64,000 nt of DNA from Cantharellus purpuraceus (Eukaryota; Basidiomycota; Agaricomycetes; Cantharellales; Hydnaceae): contig JALBUN010000010.1 of the NCBI GenBank assembly GCA_025174535.1, forward strand, positions 1,240,001-1,304,000, given 5' to 3'. Shown here one piece after another: positions 43,401 to 54,543 of the stretch (the first letter of the stretch is position 1; every line of letters begins with the position of its first letter). Position numbers and translations under genes: made by a program. The notes beneath the pieces were generated by a model. It saw only the letters and a list, made by a program, of their open reading frames with translations, ran no database searches and had not been told where the DNA came from.

Positions 43401-44879
43401 AAACTAGTATCCACAGCAACCTTTCTCTGCAAAGCAGCTTGGGCAGCAGCGAAGTGAATTTTGAAACCATTAATGTCAGAAGACATCTCAGAAATATCTG
43501 GGAGAGCAGGAGACAAAAGACGCTTGTTCAGAAATACAACAAATACGTATATACAACCTATTTTCCTCAAATTTTATACAATACACTTCAATTCAAACTT
43601 ATTTTCATATTTCAACATGATTCTCAAATTTTACACAATATACTAGATTAAAACATATTGTGATATTTTGGCATAATTCTCAAAAATAATTGTTTTTTCC
43701 CCATTTAGTGGTGGCAACTCTCTTGAAGGAACATCCAAATATCATTGATTCTTTCTTATACAATACTTGTAACATAATTTGAACTATCTTTAATCCCCAC
43801 CTGGTATTTGTATATCTAAATACCCTATATAATACCAATTATATTAATACAGACATTCCTATTATATCCATGTAAATAATTATGTTCATCTCAACCAAAT
43901 ATCTTATCTTTTAAAGTTTATTAAAATATAGAATATATGTTTATATTTATGAAAATTTCACACATCCGAAATCTTTTAAGAGATCCAAATTGTAACTCCC
44001 TGGCTTTATGTATCATTGAAATCCTGATGTATATCTCCTATACATCAGAATATTGTATACTGACATGATTCCGAACAAGCGTCAAAAGTCATCCTTGACT
44101 GGTTTCCATATACCATTAGACTTGGATACCACATCCCAATAAAATGCCAAAAAGTTTTCTACATCTTCACATAGCATAATGCAAAGCACTTCCATGTCCT
44201 TGGAACTCCAAAGAGAGTCACTAGGCCATTCTGAAGGCAATGAAGGGACAGTAGGAGTAGGAAGTTTCATCTGCTGCAGTATGCTTTCTCTTTCACTTGC
44301 AATGTGATTGAGTGCATCTAACAGTTGCTTATACTTCCATGGATCAAGATAATACCCTGTATTCCATGTTGACTAACTCATCCAGGATGTTTAAGTAGTA
44401 CTACATTGAGTAATGCTAACTCTTTCTTGAAGAGTCCAATAGCAAGGCAATTCAGAGCTCTAGTACATGGTGCTTCTGCATGATTAAAGCTCATCTCTGC
44501 AATGCTAAGGAGTGCATCTCTTCTGGAAGAGAGTAGGGGATCAAGTCTGACCTCTCTCCATACTCTTGCTGCACTGAAGCTTTTCAAAGGCTTACCAGGC
44601 ACTACAAAGACATTTTGTAATGGTCCTGTGATAAGGGGTCCATCAAAAGTCCAATTGGTAAGTGCATGGTCAGTCTGATCAACTTCCACAGCAAAAGAGG
44701 CATCTGCAGCACTAATCTCTTCATCCATAGTAAATGTCTGGTCAAGATCATTCACAGGAGTGAGTGGGATCTAGTGTGCAAGAAACCAGGAGTAATAGGG
44801 GCAATTGGTCACTCTGGTTGAGCAGCCAAAGGAGTAGACGGGTTGTCCTCGAGTTGTTGTTGTTGTTGAATTGTTGAGG
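40406..44879 (-). pseudogene. inverted truncated copy of family A Gag-Pol
   Basis: Read from about 44873 it parallels 21140-25090: Gag start region with the CAA repeat, MNDLDQTFTMDEE, the Pro/Gly linker (partly deleted), the zinc knuckle CRHCGSNKHWDNEC, protease DSGSD, and the linker up to GLDGR, where an LTR-C cuts it. Reverse transcriptase, RNase H and integrase are missing. Small indels and stops break the frame near 40750, 41050, 41630, 42400 and 43230, and a MITE interrupts it at 43519-44083. Dead. Confidence 0.9.
43519..44083. mobile_element. AT-rich MITE, 565 bp
   Basis: Ends GACGCTTGTTC(A/G)GAA in inverted orientation; the interior is strongly AT-rich and non-coding. Comparison with the intact Gag at 21930-21950 shows that the host sequence is interrupted exactly here; AAA runs on both sides fit a 3-bp target duplication. 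A PIF/Harbinger-like origin is possible from the 3-bp duplication but not shown. Confidence 0.85.
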
Positions 44880-44957
44880 TGTCATGCACTAGGTCCGATT
44901 GGGGGTTGGAGATTGGGTCAGAGTTCAGGTCAGAGGTTGGGTCAGAGGTGTCAAGAA
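44880..44957 (-). repeat. LTR family D end fragment
   Basis: Complement of the last ~75 bp of family D (CCTAGTGCATGACA at its end, with the CTCTGACC repeat unit). It is fused directly to the start of the inverted Gag copy. Confidence 0.7.
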
Positions 44958-45772
44958 TTTATTCAAGTAATATTACAATGTATTGGAGCAAGAAGGGGGA
45001 GTTTTATGATAAGGAAAAGTTGTGAAAAGTTTGGGAATTTTTTTTGATTAAGGGATGAGGAGGAGGTTTTTTTCAATTTTATTTTGTGAGCCATCCTTTC
45101 GTTCTACGGGGGTGGCTACTACTCAAAAAGGGAGGTATTATGATGATTTTCATTCGTCATAAACCTCAAGTCAAACGGGTAAAAACCCCTTTCTCTATAA
45201 AAAGTTTTTCCCCATGACATCACATATTATCAGTATCCACATCATTTCTTTTATCATATGTTTCAATCTTACTAAAAGGCTTTTTTATCATGTGATTGTC
45301 AAATTGTATATTAACTACAACTGTGTACGAGTATCAAAAGGAGATTCACTACTCTTAATCCCTTCCAAGCTGCAAACAAACAGCTTGTGTCAACTTTCTG
45401 TCGTTCCTGGAATAACTCCTAAACGACCTATTCGATTGGAAATATTTTGCATATCCTATTAGGATATTGCATCAACTATTGCTATCTCAAATTACGAACG
45501 ATTTGGATCATTACATCCATTTCTATTAAGCAAACACTTTTTCGAAGTGTTGCTATTCCCATTTCTGCTCAAATATTTTGCAGAAGTCCCAGTTCTTAAC
45601 CAAATATTCTGATATTTGGTAACATTACTCTACTAAACAACACCTTTCCATCGACCCCGCATATATCTGCATCCTTGCAGTAATTGCTCCCCTATTCAAA
45701 ATCTACTTCGCCACCATCCCTCACCTTCATTTTATATTCACCTACAACACCCCTCCATATCTTTTCTTAACA
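44958..45772. other. unassigned AT-rich repeat-like DNA
   Basis: No gene. A purine tract AAAAAGGGAGG at 45126-45136 followed by TATTATGATGATTTTC could be the 3' end of internal sequence plus the start of another LTR, and TATAAAAAG at 45197-45205 looks like a TATA box 60 bp further on. I could not find the other end. Confidence 0.4.
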
Positions 45773-46191
45773 TAAACTACTTCAAATAAGGACTATTATT
45801 TAGTAGTTTGAAGGTATTTCAAATGTTCTATTGAATGTACTTATATTTTGCTTTTTTGTGTATTTGAGCCCACAAGATTACATAATCATCAGAGTTCATG
45901 CACTTCAGCCAAAAGCGGCCACAGAAGGTTCTGACACCTTCCTGGACCTTCCACAAGGTTCCCTGGCCTTCTCTTTCCTTCCAGGGGCTTCCCTAAGCAC
46001 CAGGAATGTTCTCTGATTAGTTACATAAGCTAGATAGTCCACATATATAAAATCTCGGAGAAGAGGTTAATATGGAGTAACTGATTAGTAATTAATACAC
46101 TACAAGCCCACTCAGAGCAGTAACTTGAAGTGTATTAATTGTTATTCATTGATCAAGAACCTTACACGTGTAATTGAGACTCTGAGGTTAG

Positions 46192-47596
46192 TGTATGGGA
46201 ACCGGTTTTCCCTTAAAAGATCTTGTTTAAAGTCCCAAAACTGTACAATTCCGCTTGATGGCCTTAAAATATCAGCATATATCTGCTGCTTTCTCTTGAT
46301 TCAGGGCCATTCGAATATTCTCTATTTTTTCATATTTTTTTGGGAATTTTCCATGCAGAAATGAGTCTACAAACTTATTGTTCTGCTGGGCGAAGTTTTG
46401 GGACCCACATGGACCCACAAACCTTCGCAGATGTCAGCAGCCTCAAAGTCAGCCGGAGTCACCCGGACAACTGACTCATTTTCAATCACATGACTCATTT
46501 CAATCTCCGACTCAATCTGGTCACCACTGCCAGTAAATCCTCAATATCTTCGCAACCACTGCACCTCCTGACTCCATTTTCAGTGGAGAGTTCAATAGAA
46601 GCCATGCCTACCCATAGCTGTGCTAATCAGCCTGGGAAACGAAGTATTGACCAAGTTATTTGAGTAATGGTGACTCATGCAATGACTCCTGTGATTACTC
46701 ATACTATGACTCCTGCTCTGAGTCACACTATGACTCCATCCATGACTCATGCCATGAGTCAGAGCAAATCCAAGCAGCTCATTGGCTAGGAAACTTCCAC
46801 CCCCTTCTCACATATTCCACTAGCTTCCAGTAGTTTCCATCTATTAATAGGTAGAAGTTTCCAGTAGTATTAGTCAGCTCCTGTAAATACAATATAAAAG
46901 GAGCCCATTCTGCCTCTGAAATAAATAACCATTTCTACCCCATCATTTGCACATCAGTGTGACTAGAGTGACATACAGTGTCATCCTCTATATCTCAGTA
47001 ACTGTTGATTGTCCAGTTCAAGGGTCGCTTACAGTTGTGTAACTGTATTCGATTGCACTCGAAGTAGTGATTGTCCTGCTTTGGGCGTGAGTGTAGTATC
47101 TACCTCGCGTGACTACGAATCTACAGGGTGAGATTGTCTGTCAATAGTCCTGCCATTAGTGCTCTTGTTTAAGTTACTAGTGTGTACTGCCTTTGCAGAG
47201 CATTAGGATCTTGAACTCGTGTGAAGCAGTTGCTAGACTACTTCACACATCGCTGTTACCTGCTTCAGAGTGTCACTGGTTGGACGGTCAGATTCATCCA
47301 CCTACTTCCTCTAGCCTCTAAGTGCATTCCCCTCTTTTTGGAATATCTGGACCCCTAAGCGTCCGTGAACTCTAGACTCTGGAAGTCTTATTCATTCCCT
47401 ACTGCTAAGAAACGTATTACCTTCCTGCGTATTGTCTGCATTGACCATTACAACGGATTGTAACCAAAGTACAAACGTTAAATTGTTTCTGGAGTTGTGC
47501 TGCAGTAGGATTTGATATTCTTCTCAGCTGTTCATTCACGGAATTGTGGTGATTTAGAGTTTGCCCTAACACCATAATTTTGCGGGTTCCAAAACA
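46192..47596 (+). repeat. solo LTR family B with GTTAG target duplication
   Basis: 1405 bp, TGTATGGGAACCGG to GGTTCCAAAACA, flanked by GTTAG at 46187-46191 and 47597-47601. Inserted into LTR-C. It shares its last ~300 bp and overall plan with LTR-A but has a different U3. Confidence 0.95.
46470..46765 (+). promoter_or_regulatory. cluster of TGA(C/G)TCA sites in LTR-B U3
   Basis: I count six exact TGACTCA/TGAGTCA heptamers, besides near matches such as TGACTCC. This heptamer is the known site of Gcn4/Cpc1/AP-1 bZIP factors. It lies upstream of the TATA-like TATAAAAGG near 46893. Confidence 0.6.
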
Positions 47597-48284
47597 GTTA
47601 GTCAAATTATCACGTATCGGGCTATTGGTTATAATCAAGAATCTTGCACGTTTAATTGAGACTCTGAGGTTAGTCAGGTTAATACATACTAGGCTATTGA
47701 TTGGTCAAGAATACTGCACGTTTAATTGACACTCTGAGGTTAGTCAGGTTAACACGTACTTTGCTATTGATCGGTTGGTTCAATTGTGGGCATTTCAATA
47801 AATCAACAACACAGTCTATTAACTCACCTCTTTGAGACGAGATTAATATCCCTTGACTGTTGATTCTATCACGGATAAACACGTACAGTGAATACGCTTG
47901 TTCAGAAGGAAGTGTTCAAGTGCATATCTATCTTTTTACGTTGAAGGGATTATTGTTAGCTTTAATCCACTCAACCTGCGGTACTAAGGCACTAGGTTAC
48001 TTCCCCCTTTGAAGTATCTGAACCCTTGAACGCCTGTCAATCTTTGACTTTACATTGCATCAGCAGTAAAGCGTGAACTACATGTGACAAGCATAAATCT
48101 CTATTGCTTCACTTCCTGTGACAACATTGATTGTGATTGTTCACCGGAGTATAATTTCTTAATTGAGTTCTCCATTAAAATAGTTTCAAGCTTATTGCTA
48201 GCCTTGGGGGGTCATACATCCTCAGGCTAAACTTAGATTGTGATTAACACCACAGTTTAGGTTGAAGTTCATGGTTCCAAAACA

Positions 48285-49739
48285 GTATGGGAACTGGTTT
48301 TCCCTTAAAAGATCTTGTTTAAAGTCCCGAAACTGTACAATTTTGCTTCATGGCCTTAAAATATCAGCATATATGTGCTGCTTTCTCTTGATTCAGGGCC
48401 ATTCAAATATTCTCTATTTTTTCATATTTTTTCATATTTTTCAGGAATTTTCCATGCAGAAATGAGAAATGAGTCTACAAACTTACTGTTCTGCTGGGCA
48501 AAGTTTTGGGACCCACATGGACCCACAAACCTTCGCAGATGTCAGCAGCCCCAAAGTCAGCTGGAGTCACCCTGACAACTGACTCATTTTTGATCACATG
48601 ACTCATTTCAATCTCCGACTCAATCTGGTCACCACTGCCAGTAAATCCTCAATATCTTTGCAACCACTGCACCTCCTGACTCCATTTTCAGTGGAGAGTT
48701 CAATAGAAGCTGTGCCTACCCATAGCTGATCAGCCCAGGAAACGAAGTATTGACCGAGTTATTTGAGTAATGGTGACTCATGCAATGACTCCTGCCATGA
48801 CTCATGCTATGACTCCTTCCATGACTCATACCATGACTCCTGTGATTACTCATACTATGACTCCTGCTCTGAGTCACACTATGACTCCATCCATGACTCA
48901 TGCCATGAGTCAGAGCAAATCCAAGCAGCTCATTGGCTAGAAAACTTCCACCCCCTTCTCACATATTCCACTAGCTTCCAGTAGTTTCCATCTATTAATA
49001 GGTAGAAGTTTCCAGTAGTATTAGTCAGCTCCTGTAAATACAATATAAAAGGAGCCCATTCTGCCTCTGAATAAATAACCAATTTCTACCCCATCATTTG
49101 CACATCAGTGTGACTAGAGTGACATACAGTGTCATCCTCTATATCTCAGTAACTGTTGATTGTCCAGTTCAAGGGTTGCTTACAGTTGTGTAACTGTACT
49201 TGATTGCACTTGAAGTAGTGATATTCCTGCTTTGGGCATGAGTGTAGTATACATGACTACAATCTACAGGGTGAGATTGTCTGTCAATAGTCCTGCCATT
49301 AGTGCTCTTGTTTAAGTTACTAGTGTGTACTACCTTTGCAGAGCATTAGGATCTTGAACTCGTGTGAAGCAGTTGCTAGACTACTTCACACATCGCTGTT
49401 ACCTGCTTCAGAGTGTCACTGGTTGGACGGTCAGATTCATCCACCTACTTCCTCTAGCCTCTAAGTGCATTCCCCTCTTTTTGGAATATCTGGACCCCTA
49501 AGCGTCCGTGAACTCTAGACTCTGGAAGTCTTATTCATTCCCTACTGCTAAGAAATGTATTACCTTCCTGCATATTGTCTGCATTGACCATTACAATGGA
49601 TTGTAACCAAAGTACAAACATTAAATCATTTCTGGAGTTGTGCTGCAGTAGGATTTGATATTCTGCTCAGCTGTTCATTCATGGAATTGTGGTGATTTAG
49701 AGTTTGCCCTAACACCATAATTTTGCAGGTTCCAAAACA
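48285..49739 (+). repeat. LTR family B at the right end of the block
   Basis: Starts GTATGGGAACTGG, fused to the LTR-C end without its first T, and ends GGTTCCAAAACA, followed by GTTAC (49740-49744). That pentamer equals the one before the family A 5' LTR at 19402. It carries a longer TGACTC repeat array than the copy at 46192. Confidence 0.88.
48575..48920 (+). promoter_or_regulatory. expanded cluster of TGA(C/G)TCA sites in LTR-B U3
   Basis: Eight exact heptamers by eye: two near 48580-48610, four between 48774 and 48902, and two as the complement TGAGTCA. The array repeats units of about 15-16 bp like CATGACTCATGC and CATGACTCCTGC, and its length differs from the sister LTR, so it expands or contracts as a minisatellite. 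Confidence 0.6.
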
Positions 49740-50037
49740 GTTACAATAACCATCATCTTTTTATATTGATCAGTATTAGTTCAGACTTGAGTCTGAACTC
49801 CAAACTCCTTTCCATATTGTATTTCATATCCATCCTATTGTTCTCCTACTCTAGTCTTCCATTCAATCCTTTGTATACTTATACAGGCTATTCTCTGTAT
49901 GTTACAGCAGTTCATATATCAACTAAGTTTGACCTCATCATCTTCTTGTTTGCTAGCTTCTTGACAAGTTGAACTCCAGATCTCTGATCCAACTCTGCAC
50001 CTCCAAACTCTGAAATATTGGACCAACAATCTGAGGG
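49740..50037. other. right flank of the retroelement block
   Basis: About 300 bp of AT-rich DNA without a gene, between LTR-B and an inverse solo LTR-A. On the minus strand 36-odd codons are open at the left of the LTR-A (50037 downward, CWSNISEFGGAELDQ), perhaps a continuation of the frame cut at 51471, but no homology is known. Confidence 0.35.
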
Positions 50038-51470
50038 TGTTTTGGAACCCGCAAAATTATGGTGTTAGGGCAAACTCTAAATCACCACAATTCCGTGAAT
50101 GAACAGCTGAGAAGAATATCAAACCCTGCTGCAGCACAACTCCAGAAACAATTTAACGTTTGTACTTTGGTTACAATCCTTTGTATTGGTCAATGCAGAC
50201 TATACGCAGAAAGGTAATACGTTTCTTAGCAGCAAGAAATGAATAAGACTTCCAGAGTCTAGAGTTCACGGACGCTTAGGGGTCCAGATATTCCAAAAAG
50301 AGGGGAATGCACTTAGAGGCTAAAGGAAGTAGGTGGATGAATCCAACTGTCCAACCAGTGGCACTCAGAAGCGGGTAACAGCGATGTGTGAAGTAGTCTA
50401 GCAACTGCTTCACACGAGTTCAAGCTTCTAATGCTCTGCAAAGGCAGTACACACTAGTTACTTAAACAAGAGCACTAATGGCAGGACTATCGACAGACAA
50501 TCTCACCCTGTAGATTTGTAGTCACGTGAGGCAGATACTACACTCACGCCCAAAGCAGGAATATCACTACTTCGAGTGCAATCAAGTACAGTTACACAAC
50601 TGTAAAAGATCCTTGAACTGGTAATCAACAGTTACTGAGATAGAGGATGACACTGTATGTCACTCTAGTCACACTGGTGTGCAGAAGATGGGTAGAGTAT
50701 GATGATATATGTTATTCTTTCAGAGGCAGAATGGCCTCCTTATATATTGTATTTACAGGGGCTGACTAATGCTTCTGGAATATTCTACCTATTAATAGAT
50801 GGAAACTACTGGAAGGTTGTGGAAGGTGGAAGAAAGGGGTAGAATATTCCAAGCCAATCACAGGATCTGATCACAGCACTAACACTGATCAGGAGCTGAA
50901 TAATGGTTCTGGAAAGTTCTATCTAATAATAGAGGGAAACAGCTAGAATGTTATGGAAAGGGGTAGAATATTCCAAGGCAATCACCTGATTTGATCACCC
51001 ATCAGCTGATCTGATCCCTGAGCTAGGCACTGATCAGGCAAAAGAAGGGTGTCCACCCTGTTTTCTGCACTGGTTTGGACAGCCATGGATAGCCACATGT
51101 CATGTGATGATCTCCATGGAAAATAGTGCCCTGAGAGGCTGTGGTTGTTAAGTTACAGAATATTTATTGATCAGAGACATCTGAGCTTGAATTCAGGCCA
51201 AATGCCTGGTCCAAAAGGGGAGAGCCGGCTGCGCGAAGGTTTGTGGGCGCCTATGGGTCCACAACTGTAGCACAGCAGAAATAAATGATTCTGAGCTGAG
51301 TTCTGCATGGAATATTCCCAGAAAAATATGGAAAAATAGAGAATATTTGAATAAGTCCATTCCAGGTACAAGCATCAAATATATGCTGATATTTAGGAAT
51401 GGAAAAGCAAAGAATAGCACATTGGTGCTGCATAAATGGAATTTGATAGGGAAAAGGTGGTTCCCATACA
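50038..51470 (-). repeat. solo LTR family A, inverse orientation
   Basis: 1433 bp, the same length as the two LTRs of the intact element and nearly the same sequence. Flanking pentamers are GAGGG (50033-50037) and GTGGG (51471-51475), four of five bases alike, so probably a target duplication with one mutation. Confidence 0.9.
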
Positions 51471-51636
51471 GTGGGGATCTTGGACGTTGAAAGAGTTTTG
51501 GAAGTATTTTGACATGTGGAGGTGGCTTAACATGCCTGTGGAGCTCGGCATATTTTTGATAGTCCTCTGTGTCCAGAGACCAGTGTGACGTATTATTAGA
51601 AGTGATGTTGGAGAGGGGAATAGAATGGGAAGCCAT
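51471..51636 (-). pseudogene. 5' gene fragment cut by the solo LTR
   Basis: From ATG at 51636 a 55-codon frame (MASHSIPLSNITSNN, later HVKPPPHVKILPKLFQ) runs to the LTR border. Upstream, on the minus strand, lie TTTAAATAGC (about 51750) and a pyrimidine-rich leader, as in a genuine fungal promoter and 5' UTR. The remainder of the gene is not identifiable beyond the LTR. It could also be the start of another element's Gag; I do not recognise it. Confidence 0.4.
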
Positions 51637-51842
51637 GTGAATGATGATGAAAGGATCGGTGTGAATAGAAGGCTGATAATGATCGATGGCGATGAAACAC
51701 GAGTGACGATTGATGGCTAGAATTAGAGACTGAGGTGGAGAGGGAGTTGCGGCGCTATTTAAAAGTTGATATGAAAAGATGCTGGCGGAGTTGGACTGTC
51801 AGAGTGGTTCGATATGCGTCCTCGATGCATCCTGGCTCGTCA
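51637..51842 (-). promoter_or_regulatory. promoter-like leader of the cut gene
   Basis: The minus strand shows TTTTAAATAGCG about 110-120 bp before the ATG, followed by a CT-rich leader with TCATCG repeats. No coding sequence. Confidence 0.35.
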
Positions 51843-52155
51843 ACGGTTGGATTCATCCACCTACTTCCTCTAGCCTCTAAGTGCATTCCCCTCTTTTTGG
51901 AATATCTGGACCCCTAAGTGTCCGTGAACTCTAGACTCTGGAAGTCTTATTCATTCCCTACTGCTAAGAAACGTATTACCTTCCTGCGTATCATCTGCAT
52001 TGACCATTACAATGGATTGTAACCAAAGTATAAATGTTAAATCATTTCTGGAGTTGTGCTGCAGCAGGGTTTGATATTCTTCTCAGCTGTTCATTCACGG
52101 AATTGTGGTGATTTAGAGTTTGCCCTAACACCATAATTTTGCAGGTTCCAAAACA
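51843..52155 (+). repeat. 3' fragment of an LTR (A/B type)
   Basis: Matches the last ~312 bp of LTR-A (20523-20834), closer in details to LTR-B (CCTCTAGCCTC, CATTCCCTACTGC). Ends CAGGTTCCAAAACA at 52155. Confidence 0.88.
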
Positions 52156-52184
52156 CTACTAAGAGTGTAAACTACACAGTACTG

Positions 52185-52330
52185 CATATCTGGAGTTCAC
52201 AGATGGGGGTGTGAACTCTAGCAGGCACTGGAAAAAATAATTTGCATACTCTGCCAAGCCATGGACCCATATGCATCCATGTTGAGGGCGAGTCGCTTCA
52301 TAGCAGAATCTTCGTCATCGGTCCAATGAT
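52185..52330 (+). repeat. dispersed degenerate repeat, copy 3
   Basis: Similar to 2190-2340 in the same orientation (GTGAACTCTAGC, A-run, CCATGTTGAGGGC, TTCATAGC, TCTTCGTC). Confidence 0.55.
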
Positions 52331-54259
52331 GCATCTGAGCACCGCAACTGACAAAACTGCAAGGAACTCATCGACGCTATTTCTTTTCATGCAGAGCGCC
52401 TAGGTGAGCGGTCATCATTTCCCAATCCACTTCGCGACGTATACAGGCCAGGGAACTACCATTGGCACTGGGTCGATTTCGCAAATGGCATCTCTGGATG
52501 GCGTCGCTTACAGCACCGGACTTTGAAAATTTTCACCACGCCGAACGGAAGAATTATTGAGCGGCCACTTGAGCTAGCCTAAAGGGTATCTGACACAATC
52601 CGAGTGGCCGTGGAACCGCAATCAATCAGCTTGCTTACAAGCACTTGGCTGTTCGCATCGCTCATCCCCCCCATTTTCTTTGCTCTATTGCACCTGCGCT
52701 TGTGCCTTCATAGGCATCACAACGCTCTGTCCACCCTGCATATAGATGCTCAGGTCCGTTTTGTAGCACGCCGTAGTACTTTTCCCCGTCTGATGGCTCA
52801 TACAGTCCACGTTCTTTTCACTCAGGCACCCTCTTTAGAATTCGATGCACATTTTTGAGCTCATTTGCATCACAATGGCGCATTACCTTTTCGTCTACAT
52901 CACACAGCCGTCACAGCATCCCTTCCGACCAAGTGGCTTGCCTCAAATTTGCATCTCTTTGGCGTCTCCCAACATCTTCTTGTTATGATCCCGTGGTGGG
53001 GTCAACCAGGCCAGCCACTCGGTTCAGAGAGTATACTTTAGGTCGGCTATCTCTCACTGCAAATGCTACTACTTTTTCAAGTGCTGGTATACCCTTGGGT
53101 GGCCAAGATATGGTGCCGTATGTAGAGCACGGAACTTTGAAATGATGAAACACGTCCGATCAAGGCTTGTGCGGACATCAACCCGTTTTAGGTGAGACAG
53201 GTGACCTGGATCTGCGTTGGGGCTCGCGACGGCCAACTGCATGGTGAGATGGATTACGCAAGCGCCGGTCGCAAATATCAAGTAGGAATTTCACAGCGGT
53301 CACTGACTAATGTTGGCGGCAATGAATTCACGCTGGATCCTTCGGTTGAACCATATGAGTTAACTTACCTGCGCTGTCACACACGCTTGGTCATGACGCG
53401 GACGGCCTTGTTTCCTGTGTCTAGAGATTCAGTTGCATCCGAATCTTCGGGACGTAGTGATCGGGCAGATCTACTGCGATTAACCGGGCACCTTGATCTG
53501 TACCCCAGACGACACCTGGCTCTAACTTCTTACCTATTAGCTGTTAGTAGTTACCGGCAAGTTTGCCAACGCTTCCTGAAGTTGAAAGATAAGCTCCGTT
53601 TCCATCAAGAACGAGGAGCACCTCTTTTCACATTCTTTACTGCCGAACAAGGGTGCTGACTAAGGCTATGATGTCGCCATTAGGATAATCGCAGGGAAAT
53701 CACGACCCACACCAAATTCTTACGATCCACCTAGTGGCACATGTTTTGGTGCCCTGGTGATGATGCACTTGTATTGAACACTTGGAAGCTTGGGAGTTAG
53801 CTCGGCTCTCACCTGTTTGCGATGGGATTGAATTCGGCAATGCGTAGCGGTAAACATCAACGCGGCCACTTGGCTGGAACATACGAGAAGATGACACATC
53901 CTACTCGTAATTATTGGATGTTTTCAACCGAACGTTCTGGGATCGTGGATCGACGCATTATTAAGCCTACCAAATAGCCATTCGACTCACAGGAGTTACA
54001 GTCGGCATTAGGCTGGTTATAGGAGGTCATCTACCGAGCATCGTTCCGCCACCAGAAGGCATTTAGGCGAGCAGATGTAAGCAATTCCAGGGTGGCACAA
54101 CCTCCCGGGGTAATCAGGGTAAAAGCCTATGCCGTACCATCAAGTCAATTCCAATGGCCGGCGTTGCTTATGGTGAAAAGGTGTTACTCAGCCTAGCAAC
54201 CTCCCATTCCCCTTGCGCTATTCAAGCGGTGGATCACTGTAGAGTCAGACATTCGAAAT
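52331..54259. other. unassigned region, scattered protein-like fragments
   Basis: No gene can be assembled. Protein-like open pieces: plus strand 52393-52581 (NYHWHWVDFANGISGWRRLQ); minus strand 53158-52983 (TISWPPKGIPALEKVVAFAV, then YSLNRVAGLVD and a stop); minus strand 53897 downward (FQPSGRVDVYRYALPNSI); and a 155-codon plus-strand frame 53192-53659. None has a family I recognise and splice links are not obvious. They could be decayed exons of one or more old genes. Confidence 0.4.
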
Positions 54260-54502
54260 TGCTACTCCTCCCAAGAGTAGCGTCCAAGTCCAGGGATTGG
54301 TACAAGACGGAACTGTAACAAGTCATAGTTCAACCTTCTGATCATGAGGCATGCTTCACAGTCCGAAGGTGCCAATATCGCTGTGAGCTGGTCCCAATAA
54401 TAGTTTTCTAATAATTGTAGCAAACTGAATTTATGGGTCATTTTCCATTTCAGGTTGCTTTATTGCTGTGACGTATCCTCCCTGAAATGTATGCAGTGCG
54501 GG

Positions 54503-54510
54503 CATAAAAG
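54503..54510 (+). promoter_or_regulatory. TATA-like box, right A-MFS gene
   Basis: CATAAAAG 34-41 bp upstream of the ATG at 54544, same spacing as in the left copy. Confidence 0.5.
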
Positions 54511-54543
54511 CCAACGCTGCAGATCAAACCCTTCTTCACAACC

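Larger units (their letters stand above)
45773..48284 (+). repeat. decayed LTR family C, split by a solo LTR-B
   Basis: Two parts, 45773-46191 and 47597-48284, together match 37097-38478. The first part has internal deletions (around 45874 and 46050) and lacks the first ~13 bp. The second part ends GGTTCCAAAACA at 48284 and runs straight into another LTR-B. Confidence 0.85.

Noticed and set aside
48770..48920. regular short repeats resembling a CRISPR array
   Set aside because: Units are about 15-16 bp, imperfect, without unique spacers, and belong to an LTR in a fungal genome; they are a minisatellite of TGACTC motifs.
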